A DNA stretch of 64,000 nucleotides from CAVQBP01 sp963740945 (GTDB taxonomy: Bacteria; Bacteroidota; Ignavibacteria; Ignavibacteriales; Ignavibacteriaceae), in assembly GCA_963740945.1 (NCBI GenBank), contig CAVUGE010000017.1, positions 370,681 through 434,680 on the forward strand. The letters are read 5' to 3'. Made by a program: the position numbers and the translations under genes. Within the stretch, counting starts at the first letter, position 1, and each line of letters begins with the position of its first letter. The notes under the pieces were generated by a model. That model made no database searches. It was not told the DNA's origin and was given only the letters and a program-made list of their open reading frames with translations. Positions 1 to 9,800 of the stretch are shown in pieces.

Positions 1-1203
1 CTATTGGAAGCTTCTCCAAAACTTGGGGGCCGCACTTACTCTTTAATAGATAAAACTACTTCGGATATTATCGATAATGGACAGCATATCTTAATGGGCT
101 GTTATAAAAATACTTTGGATTTTATTAGGACTATTAATGCAGAAGATAATTTTATTTTTCAGAATCAACTGCATGTTGATTTTCTAAAGGAAGGTTTTAA
201 GCTCTTTCCTCTGAAATCAACTAATTTAATTTATCCTTTCAATCTCCTGTTTGCTCTATTGAATTATGAAGCTGTCTCTCTTATTGATAGGTTAAAACTT
301 CTTAAATTCTTTCTTAAACTGTATTTCTATTCTGATGATTTTTTGAATAAAATATCGGTCTATCAATGGCTATTGTTGGAAAATCAATCCGATAAAATAA
401 TTAAATCTTTCTGGGAAATTTTAGCCGTAGGTGCACTTAATACCAATATTAAAAAAGCTTCCGCCAAAGTTTTTTCTGATATACTAAAAAAAATATTTTT
501 TAGGGGAAGTAATGCAGCCGCAATTATATTGCCGAAATATGATCTATCTAGAGCATTTTGCGAAAAATCTAAAAGATTCATAGAGGAAAAGAATGGAAGC
601 ATTTCTTTATTAGAATCGGTAGATCATTTTGAATTTTCAGATAATAGGATTGTCTCTGTTAAGACAAATAAACGTGAAATTACTGATTTTGATTCTGTAA
701 TTTCTGCTGTACCTTATTTAAACTTAAAAAACATATTAGGTCCTGATCAAACTATTTTAGCTCCTGTTGACTTTCATTACTCTACAATAATTTCTATCCA
801 TATTTGGCTGAAGAAAAATAATCTTCAAAATAGTTTTTATGGTTTAATAAATTCTCCGGTTCATTGGATATTTAATCATAAATCACATTTAACACTTGTA
901 ATAAGCGATGCCAATGAATTATCCGAAATTTCTAAAGAGGAACTATTTGAACTCGCTTTAACTCAATTAGAGAAGTATGTTAAAATTTCAAAAAATAATG
1001 TAGCTTCTTATAAAATTATCAAAGAAAAAAGAGCTACATTTATTCCTGATAATGACATTACAAATAAAAGACCTGAGCAGAAAACTAAATTTAATAATTT
1101 TTTCCTTGCAGGCGATTGGGTAAATACCGGTCTCCCGTCAACAATCGAAAGCGCCGTTAAAAGCGGCAAAATTGCTTCTCAATTGATCTGTAAAAATATA
1201 TAG
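1..1203 (+). CDS. hpnE: HpnE-like FAD-dependent amine oxidase/desaturase, 5' truncated by the window edge
   Basis: The reading frame is open from base 1, so the N-terminal dinucleotide-binding GxGxxG part lies outside the window. The fragment starts near the flavin-binding GGR motif (LGGRTYSL) and ends with the FAD-contacting motif FFLAGDWVNTGLPSTIESA followed by a basic helix. That C-terminus is typical of squalene-associated desaturases (hydroxysqualene dehydroxylase HpnE) and close phytoene-desaturase relatives, which act on C30 or C40 isoprenoids at the membrane. The roughly 400 residues present fit a full protein of about 430-450. The partner genes hpnC and hpnD are not visible, so the HpnE assignment rather than a carotenoid desaturase is inference. 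An inverted repeat follows the stop. Confidence 0.7.
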   Translation, partial: LLEASPKLGGRTYSLIDKTTSDIIDNGQHILMGCYKNTLDFIRTINAEDNFIFQNQLHVDFLKEGFKLFPLKSTNLIYPFNLLFALLNYEAVSLIDRLKLLKFFLKLYFYSDDFLNKISVYQWLLLENQSDKIIKSFWEILAVGALNTNIKKASAKVFSDILKKIFFRGSNAAAIILPKYDLSRAFCEKSKRFIEEKNGSISLLESVDHFEFSDNRIVSVKTNKREITDFDSVISAVPYLNLKNILGPDQTILAPVDFHYSTIISIHIWLKKNNLQNSFYGLINSPVHWIFNHKSHLTLVISDANELSEISKEELFELALTQLEKYVKISKNNVASYKIIKEKRATFIPDNDITNKRPEQKTKFNNFFLAGDWVNTGLPSTIESAVKSGKIASQLICKNI

Positions 1204-1225
1204 CTGCTCATACACTACACTGGAG

Positions 1226-1258
1226 AAACCTCCGGGGTTTTCAAAACCCCGGAGGTTT
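1226..1258 (+). terminator. Hairpin terminator after the hpnE-like gene
   Basis: A perfect 16-bp inverted repeat with a 1-nt centre (aaacctccgggg core) lies 23 bp after the stop codon. The 3' arm ends in ttt and is followed by AT-rich sequence but no long T tract, so it may work as a stem-loop terminator in either direction. Confidence 0.6.
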
Positions 1259-1316
1259 AGTAATAATATTTAACTGCTCTCTCCGCCATGACTTCTGCCC
1301 TATGTGCTATACACAT

Positions 1317-1398
1317 CCAAGATAACTCCAAGATAACTCCAAGATAACTCCAAGGTAACTCCAAGATAACTCCAAGGTAACTCCAAGATAAATCCAAG
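1317..1398. repeat. 11-bp tandem repeat, about seven units of gataactccaa
   Basis: Units begin at 1321, 1332, 1343, 1354, 1365, 1376 and 1387. They alternate between gataactccaa and ggtaactccaa, and the last is degenerate. The period is exactly 11 bp, about one helical turn. The minus strand is open across it (1300-1542), but the predicted protein is only the repeat translated, so I do not call a gene. It lies in a 477-bp non-coding gap before citrate synthase. Confidence 0.85.
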
Positions 1399-1493
1399 GA
1401 TTCCAATTGTAAATAGCAGTCTCACTAAACCTATTGAAAATGTTTTTAAAATCAGCAAAAATTGTCCCGATTGATATGTAAAAATATATAACT

Positions 1494-1602
1494 CGCTCAG
1501 TATGCTATGCCCTAAGCTCTTTACCCTTTGCTCTTTGCGCATAGCTATATTCTTTTTCGCTATACGCTCTGCGCTATGCCCCTTGCGTATTGCGCTTTGC
1601 GG
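1494..1602. repeat. Degenerate gctctttgcgcta-type repeat cluster
   Basis: Imperfect repeats of words such as gctctttgcgcat, ctctgcgctatg and cttgcgtattgcg fill this part of the 1260-1737 gap. No coding potential or RNA gene is evident. The rest of the gap down to the citrate synthase RBS is AT-rich. Confidence 0.45.
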
Positions 1603-1737
1603 TATTTTGTCCTATTTTGATACAGCGTTGTTGAATTTTTTAATAATTCTTCAAATTTTCTGTTGAAATTCTTATAATATGTTTATAAATTCATATAACT
1701 AAAATTACTTCTAAATTAATATTGGAGAGGGGATCTT

Positions 1738-3036
1738 ATGGATACCGTAAAAGAAATCAAAACAGACACAGCAAAACTAACTTTGAATGGTCAGGAATAT
1801 GACCTACCCGTCATGGTTGGAACTGAGAATGAAGTTGCAATTGATATAAACCAGCTAAGAAGCACTACTGGCGCCATTACTTATGATAATGGTTACGGAA
1901 ACACTGGTTCATGTCTTAGTTCGATTACTTTTATTGATGGTGAAAAAGGAATTCTTAGATTCAGAGGTTATCCTATTGAGGAACTTGCCGACAAATCTAA
2001 TTTTGTTGAAGTGTGCTTCTTATTAATTTTTGGTCATCTTCCTAATAATAAAGAATTGGATGAGTTTCATTATAAATTAACTCACCATAGTCTTATTCAT
2101 GAAGACATGAAAAAGTTCTTCGAAGGATTCCCACCGTCTGCTCATCCTATGGGAATTCTTTCCTCTATGGTTAATTCTTTATCTGCATTTTACCCTGAGA
2201 ATGGTTATGATGTTGATATAGAATTAAATATAGTTCGACTCCTGGCAAAAATTAAAACTATTGTAGCTTTTTCTTATAAAAAATCAATTGGGCAGCCCTA
2301 TATTTATCCAAGCAATGATCTTGGCTATACTGCCGATCTTATGCATATGATGTATGCAGTACCTTCTGAAGATTATCATGTGTCAAAAACTCTGGAGCAT
2401 GCTCTGGATCTTCTCCTTATCCTTCATGCCGATCATGAGCAGAATTGCAGTACTTCTACTGTTAGAATGGCTGGAAGCAGCACAGCTAATTTATTTGCAT
2501 CTATCTCAGCGGGAATCGGAGCTTTGTGGGGACCATTGCATGGAGGTGCTAATCAGGCTGTTATTAATATGCTTGAAAAAATTAAAAAAGATGGCGGTGA
2601 TTATCAAAAATATATAAATATGGCTAAAGACAAAGATTCAGGTTTCAAACTAATGGGTTTTGGTCACCGTGTTTATAAAAACTTCGACCCAAGAGCTAGA
2701 ATATTGAAAACAGCTGCCGACAGAGTTCTCGGCGAATTGGGAGTTAAAGATCCGTTACTAGATATAGCTAAAAATCTTGAAGAGATTGCATTGAGAGACG
2801 AATTCTTTATCGAACGAAAACTCTATCCTAATGTCGATTTCTACAGTGGAATAATTTATAGAGCTATGGGAATTCCTACTAATATGTTTACCGTTATGTT
2901 TGCTTTAGGACGTCTACCCGGATGGATTGCGCAATGGAAAGAAATGAGAGAAAATCCTTCGGCAAGAATTTATCGTCCGCGCCAGATATACGTTGGTGAA
3001 ACTCAAAGACCATACGTTCAGTTGGAAAATAGATAA
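1738..3036 (+). CDS. gltA: Citrate synthase, type II (hexameric bacterial form)
   Basis: Condenses acetyl-CoA and oxaloacetate into citrate in the cytoplasm. At 432 aa it matches the type II family, with an N-terminal beta domain and then the helical catalytic domain. The catalytic residues are visible as His268 in GPLHGGANQ, His310 in GFGHRVYKNFDPRA and Asp367 in NVDFYSG, equivalent to E. coli H264/H305/D362. A strong RBS (ggagagggg, 1724-1732) fixes the ATG. The gene is monocistronic, bounded by a 477-bp gap upstream and a terminator downstream. A second citrate synthase of a different lineage lies at 46341. Confidence 0.97.
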   Translation: MDTVKEIKTDTAKLTLNGQEYDLPVMVGTENEVAIDINQLRSTTGAITYDNGYGNTGSCLSSITFIDGEKGILRFRGYPIEELADKSNFVEVCFLLIFGHLPNNKELDEFHYKLTHHSLIHEDMKKFFEGFPPSAHPMGILSSMVNSLSAFYPENGYDVDIELNIVRLLAKIKTIVAFSYKKSIGQPYIYPSNDLGYTADLMHMMYAVPSEDYHVSKTLEHALDLLLILHADHEQNCSTSTVRMAGSSTANLFASISAGIGALWGPLHGGANQAVINMLEKIKKDGGDYQKYINMAKDKDSGFKLMGFGHRVYKNFDPRARILKTAADRVLGELGVKDPLLDIAKNLEEIALRDEFFIERKLYPNVDFYSGIIYRAMGIPTNMFTVMFALGRLPGWIAQWKEMRENPSARIYRPRQIYVGETQRPYVQLENR

Positions 3037-3065
3037 AAATACAAATTCATTCTCAAAGAATATCT

Positions 3066-3099
3066 AAACCCTCTTCAGAAAATTTGAAGAGGGTTTTTT
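3066..3099 (+). terminator. Rho-independent terminator of gltA
   Basis: A 12-bp perfect stem (aaaccctcttca / tgaagagggttt) with a 7-nt loop is followed by a run of T residues, 30 bp after the gltA stop. This is a textbook intrinsic terminator. Confidence 0.88.
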
Positions 3100-3112
3100 A
3101 TATTGGATCCTT

Positions 3113-3613
3113 ATGCACTCAAAAGCGAAATACTACATTGACAAGTTAAAATTAATTACGCACCCCGAAGGAGGATACTACCGGGAAATCTATCGTTCAG
3201 GTGAATTCATTGATATTGAAGGCTTACCCGATCGTTATAAAAATAAAAGAGTATTTTCAACATCAATCTATTTTTTAATTGAAGGTCGCCAGGTATCTAA
3301 ATTTCATAAGCTTAAATCGGATGAAACCTGGCATTTTTATGATGGTGGCTCAATTAAAATCTATATTCTAGATGAAAATAAAACTCTAAATCAAGTAATT
3401 TTAGGTAAAGAGCTTTCCGAAGAAAACCTATTTCAGTTTACCATTAAAAAAAATAATTGGTTTGCTGCAGAGTTAACTGAATCAGATTCTTTCGCATTAA
3501 TCGGATGTTCTGTTTCTCCGGGATTCGATTTCGAAGATTTCGAATTGGCTGAAAGAAATTCTTTAATAAAAAATTATCCCGAATACGAAATCATCATTAA
3601 AAAATTTACTTAA
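3113..3613 (+). CDS. Cupin superfamily protein (DUF985/cupin_5)
   Basis: A 166-aa single-domain cupin. The family signature is visible: THPEGGYYREIYRS near residue 20, an STSIYFLIEG strand, and FHKLKSDETWHFYDG carrying the cupin-1 His and Glu residues, then GCSVSPGFDFEDFE near the C-terminus. Cytoplasmic, with no signal peptide. DUF985 proteins are small beta-barrel cupins of uncertain substrate, and some are annotated as sugar epimerase-like. The start lies only 13 bp past the gltA terminator T tract and has no clear RBS. Function is not assigned. Confidence 0.85.
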   Translation: MHSKAKYYIDKLKLITHPEGGYYREIYRSGEFIDIEGLPDRYKNKRVFSTSIYFLIEGRQVSKFHKLKSDETWHFYDGGSIKIYILDENKTLNQVILGKELSEENLFQFTIKKNNWFAAELTESDSFALIGCSVSPGFDFEDFELAERNSLIKNYPEYEIIIKKFT

Positions 3614-3850
3614 ATCTAAATCTGCTCATTTGGCTTAATTGTTGTTTGATAATTTAAAAGAATTTAATCAATGGTTTTCCATTTAAACCTTTAACTTTTA
3701 AAGAGATAAATTATTGAGTGATTAAATTTTACCTTAATTCATTCTTGCCAAAATAATAGATTAAACAAGCATTTTTTTATATTCCTGTTATTTGAAACTT
3801 TAACTTAATTTATCTAATTTTTTCATTCAAAAAATTAAAATATGGAGGAA

Positions 3851-3883
3851 ATGTATCGGGGAATTTTTACAAGAATTAATTGA
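3851..3883 (+). promoter_or_regulatory. 10-codon leader reading frame overlapping the sprA start
   Basis: A GGAGG site (3844-3848) sits directly before ATG at 3851, which opens a 10-codon frame (MYRGIFTRIN) ending in TGA at 3881-3883. That stop overlaps the TTG (3880-3882) which is the first possible sprA start, just after an in-frame TAA at 3877. It is either a translationally coupled leader or a sign that a single-base indel separates the true ATG from the sprA frame. The sequence alone does not decide. Confidence 0.45.
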
Positions 3884-6800
3884 GTCACTATTCCTTTAGG
3901 GTTCATATCAGAAACAAGTACATAAAATTATTCCAGGAGATAATCCGCATAGTTATCGGTGGAAGTCTTCTCTTTTATGCAGTTATAAATGTGGGTTTTA
4001 AATCCGCTTCTCCTTCTCCCGTTAATAGAGCCGTGTGGATGAATGTCTTTTTCCAATTCCTCACAGCACAACACGCCGGGCTTAAAGAAGTCAAGATTCC
4101 TGTCAATATCGGAAAGGATCAAATAAAAGAATCTAAACCTCATCTTTCTTCTTTATCTCATTTTAATGGAATGAGATTTTCCCAATTGAAATCTCCTCTG
4201 GATTCTTTAAATAACAACCATGATTCCGCCTTCGTTCGGAATGACTCACTTAATCTCAAAAATGATTCTTTGGCTGCTAAAAAAGATACTCTCGATGAAA
4301 TGTCTATCGATTCTACTGCACGTCTGAAATATTTTCATCCCCATAGAAATGATGTTCCTTATGTTACTTTAAAACAAAAACGTCCTTCTCCATTTTTCGC
4401 TCAACCTTCTCTTGGTCTCAGATCCCGAACAGTTGAAATCGATTCCTCTGGCAAAAATGTTAATATTATTGAAAAAGTCGCCGACCAAAAAACTAAAATT
4501 ATCCTTACAATCCCTCTTGATGAATATATAAAAATGCGCCTTGCTTTAAGAGAAAATGAAATGTGGCAGGATTTAGGCCATCAGTATGAATTAAAATCAA
4601 GTGAGAAAGGTCTTCAGGATGTTATTAAAAATATAACAGACTTTGAAATTCCTCTGCCTAGTGTGGGTGTACTAAGTATTTTTGGTGAACCAAAAATTAG
4701 CCTGCGGATTGGGGGTGCTGTAGATATTCATGGCGCGTGGAGAAACGAGACTACGGAAGGTGTAACTGCTTCCAGACTGGGGAATACTCATAATGAACCC
4801 GATTTTAGGCAGCAGGTTCAGATAAATGTTAATGGTACCATTGGCGATAAGCTTAATATTAGTGCTGACTGGAATACCGAACGTACTTTTCAATATGAAA
4901 ATCAATTAAAAATTAAATATACCGGCTATGAAGATGAAATAATTCAAAGTATTGAAGCCGGGAATGTTTCTTTACAGACTTCTCCGTTAGTAGGGGGGAG
5001 CGAAGCTCTGTTTGGTATCAAGGCTAACTTCCAGATGGGACCTTTCTCTCTTACTACAATAGCCAGTCAGAAAAAGGGAGAAACAAAAGAGGTTTCGGTA
5101 AGTGGAGGTTCAACTTCCCAGCAATATACCCTCAGGGCTTATGATTATTCAACCAATCACTTTTTTGTTGATACAACTTATGCAAGTACCGCTCCTGGAT
5201 TAAATTTATTTGAAAGGTATTATTCTAATTCGGTTCCTGATGTCGATTCTAGATACACAATTAAGGATATTGAAGTCTGGAAATCAATTAATACTATTGG
5301 TAGAGATCCTTCAAGAGAAAGACAGGCTAATGCCTATATAGACCTTAAGTCCTTAGACGCAGGACAGACTTATGATGATATCGATAAGTCTCTTAGAGTT
5401 TTGAATGACCCCAAACCTGGGAAAAGTGAAACCGGCAGATTTCTTTTACTGACTAAAGATGTCGATTATACTGTCCAAGAAGAAACTGGCTATATTACCT
5501 TTAAAACTCAAATTAATGATGATGATATAATTGCAGTTGCTTTTAGAATAGACTGGAACAATATTGGTGATCCGACAGATGATAAATTCTTTGGTGAATT
5601 TTTAGAAACCGCCAATCAACATTCACAGACAACTGGAGATTCTACTCTTGTTCTTAAGCTGGTCAAACCAAGAAATCTTCAGCCGCAATTTAAAGAAGCC
5701 TGGAAATTATTAATGAAAAATTTCTATCCGCTCGGCGGAAGAAATATTAAGCAGGATGGTTTTGAATTTAACCTTGCCTATGAAGTCTCTGGTCAGGATC
5801 CTATAACCGAGATAGGAGGAGTTAAATTTCTACAAGCTTTTGGACTCGATAAAATTAATGCAAATGGAAGCCCCACCCCTGATAATCTTTTTGATTGGGT
5901 CCCTGGAATAACGATTCTCCCTGAAACCGGTGAAATTATTTTTCCTGTTTTGCAGCCTTTCGGTAATAATTTTCCTTCTAATCTTCCCGATTCCCTTAAG
6001 TTTCAGGATATTTATGATACTACAAAAACATCAGCTCAATATGTAAAGATAAAAGATAAATGGGAGTTTACCGGAAAATATTCCGGAGAAGCTACTTCAG
6101 TCTATCAGTTAGGCTTTAACGTTGTAGAAAATTCTGTCCGCGTTCTCTTAAATGGGAGGGAACTAACTCCGGGGGTGGACTATGTCGTGGATTATAATTC
6201 GGGGCAGTTAACTATAAGAAATGATGCCGCTCTCGTTCCCGGTGCAGATCTTAAAATTACTTTCGAACAGAATGATCTTTTCTCTCTCGCCTCAAAAACG
6301 TTATTAGGTGCAAGGGGTATCTTAAATATATCTAATAAAACTAAGCTCGGTTTTTCTATCTTAAATCTTAATCAGCAGACTCTTAGTGATAAGGTTAGAA
6401 TTGGTGAAGAACCCCTGAGTAATACTATTTATGGAGTGGATTTTAATACAAGCGGTGACCTTCCATTTTTAACCAAAGCAATTAATAAAATAATCCCTAC
6501 AAGACAAATGTCTTCCTTTACTCTTGCAGGTGAATATGCTTATATGAACCCTGATCCTAATACTAAAAAAAGTACTATAGCCTCTGATAACGGAGCAAGC
6601 ATAGCATATATAGATGATTTTGAAGGAACTAAAAGAACTATACCTCTTGGAATTTCATATACTGGCTGGAAAGATCTTTCTCCTCCTGATAATTTGCCTT
6701 TGCTTAGGGATACTTCTTTTCAGGCAATGATGAAATATAAAGCTAAAAGTTTTTGGTTTACCGAAACTTCAACCGTTAATGTAAATGATATATGGCCCCT

Positions 6801-9800
6801 TAAGCAGGTAGCAAGATCTGACCAATTAATTTCCGTTATGGATTATGTTTTTCTACCCGATCGATCTGGTACTTATGCCGGTTATTATGGACCACCTGAT
6901 GTTACCCAAAAAGAGAGACATTGGGGTGGCATTATGAAGCTCCTTTCTTCAACTGCCAATAACCTTACTGATGAAAATATTGAATTTATCGATATATGGA
7001 TGCAGCCTACCCAGATCCCTAAAGGTGCGAAAATGTTAATTGATTTAGGCAGGATTAGTGAAGATGTTATTCCAAATAGAAAGTTGGACACTGAAGATAA
7101 ACCTCCGTATAATGAAGTTATAAATGAAGGAGAAGATACCGGTATAGACGGGATGAATGATGCTCAGGAACAGGTTTATTATCACTCCAGTGCGCAAGAT
7201 CCGGCTGGCGATGATTTCAATTTTAATGGTCAAAGTGCTAATTTCATGGATTACTTAAATATCAATGGAACTGAAGGAAATGCTCAGCTTACTGATATTG
7301 GAAGGGTGCCGGATACTGAAGATTTAAACCGAAATGGGAGCACAGATCTGGTTAACAGCTACTTCAGATATGAAGTACCATTGGATACTACAAAGAACAA
7401 ATTTGTTGCGGGTGGTGGAAATGATAACTGGCATTTATATAGAATCCCATTGAAGGATACTGCATCAACCGTTGGAAGCCCTAGTCTTTCTGATGTAGAA
7501 TATATAAGATTAGTATTTACCGGCGTTGATACAACCATTCGTATTAGAATTGCCGAATTTGACCTTGTAGGTAATCAATGGCAAAAAGTTTTACCGGCTG
7601 ATACTATTATGGCTATATCGGTGAAAAATGTTGAAGACAATCCTGATTATTACATTCCGCCAGGTGTTCAGCGTGCAAGGGATAGAACTCAGCCCAATGA
7701 AAATATTGTTCAGAATGAACAATCAATGGACTTAATTATTAAAGATTTGCCCGAAGGCGAATCAAGAGATGCCGTAAAATATCTTTATCGTCCGCTCGAT
7801 GTATTTAGTTATTCTTCAATGAAACTCTTTATTCATGGCGATACTGATACAAAACCAGGTTCAATTTCCTATACCGATAAGGCTATGGGACTTTATACTT
7901 CAGAAGTTTATTTCAGATTTGGTAGCGATTCTAACAACTATTATGAATATAGACAGCCGGTTGATACCGGATGGAACGAGATTAGCATTCCATTTAAAGA
8001 TTTAACTGCTATAAAGCAGGCTAGGGGGGATTCGGTTAATGCAATTGTTATCAAAGAAATTCCTGGTCAACCTGGTCATTTTTATAAGGTGAAAGGGCAG
8101 CCTTCTCTTACTTCTATAAGATTTTTAGACGTTGGAATCACTAATTTAAATAATGGATTTAATATTGGACCTGTTTCAGGTGAAATATGGGTGAATGAAC
8201 TAAGGGTTATTGGTGCGGATGATCATCCCGGCTGGGCGTATAGTCTATCTAGTTCTATTAAGTTAGCCGATTTACTATCGGTTAATTTTAATATGAGCCA
8301 GTCTGACCCTAATTTCCATAAGTTATCCGATAGGTTCGGCTCTAGGATTGCCTCAAAAAACTGGAGCACTTCTATGCAGATGGACGTTCTAAAATTACTC
8401 CCTTTTAATTTACCCGGAAGCAATCTTAGTATTAATTATTCTCACACTGAGTCGGTTGCTAAACCAAAGTATTATCCGGGAACCGATATTGAAGTGGAAG
8501 CTGCTGCAAGCATAGCTGAACAAGCTAGGGTTGATACAGTATCTGGTGTTAACAAAACTGCAGACCAGATAAGATCTGAAACCCAGTCAATAAATGTCTC
8601 TGATTCTTATTCGGCTTCAAACATTAAGCTCAAGGTCCCTTCTTCTTATTGGCTCATTAGGGATACCTGGAATGCTCTAACTTTCGGATTTAATTATAAC
8701 AAGTCATTTAATCGAAATCCTTCTATCTTAAGCAATAAAGCATGGATATGGAATGCAAGTTTGAATTATGGAATAAATTTTAGTCCCGATTATTATTTCT
8801 ATTTAAGAGATATTCCTGTCTTTGGTGTTATATTTTCTTTTCTCACCGATTACCAGAATGCCAAATTTTATTTTACTCCGCAGAATTTTAATTTTAATCT
8901 CCAGACTAAAAGAAACAAAAATATAAATATAACAAGAGCCAGGGCTAATAGTTCTTCTCAACTAATTATTTCAAGGGATTTTACTGCCCAACGGGGTTTT
9001 AATTTCTCATGGAGGTTTACCGAAGGAGGTTTACTAAATTTATCAACAAACTATAATGTAAATATTTATTCTTCTCTCCTTTATCTGGAAACCGATCAGT
9101 TTGGAAACCAGAGAAGCAGTAGTCAGATTTTTAGCGATATTTTCTCTGGTGCTCATTTTGGAAGGGATTATCAATATCAGCAGACATTTGATCTGAAATC
9201 CGCTCCCGCTCTTCCTTCATTGTGGGATATAAATAAATATTTTTCTTTAAGTGCCGGATATTCTGCTTCATACCAATGGAATTTTGATTTCAGACAGGTT
9301 GATTTGGGAAGAAGTGCCGGGTTTTCAAATAGATCTACTGTAGGTCTAACTCTGAAGTTAAATGCCTTAACTGCCCCTTTATTTGCTCACAAGGAAGAAG
9401 AAGAGAATACTTCCCAGTCAACTCAGTCTCCCTCTCCCAGAGGAAGAAATAGGAATTTTGGTGAAAATCAAAATGAGAGAAATGTAGTTTCAAGACCAAT
9501 TAATCAGTTCTCTGATACTACAAGTAAAGCTGGAACCGATTCATTAATGACTGCTGATACAACAAGTGCCGGAAAACCAAAAAAACACGCTCTAAAAAAT
9601 GCCTTGCTCTTTTTAGAATCTACTCTCCAATTTATTTTATTTAAATATGAAACCATAACGGTAAATTTTTCTAATAGTAATACTCTTTCGAAAAATGGAA
9701 TATTAGGCGAGGGGACAGGGTTAAGAAATTTCTGGGGCTTTACTCAAAATAATAAGAATGGGCCTTCACGCAGTTTTATGTTTGGATTAGGTGGAGATGT

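Noticed and set aside
1300..1542. 80-codon minus-strand open frame across the 11-bp repeat
   Set aside because: The predicted protein is just the tandem repeat translated (LELPWSYLG-type units); there is no RBS or recognisable domain.
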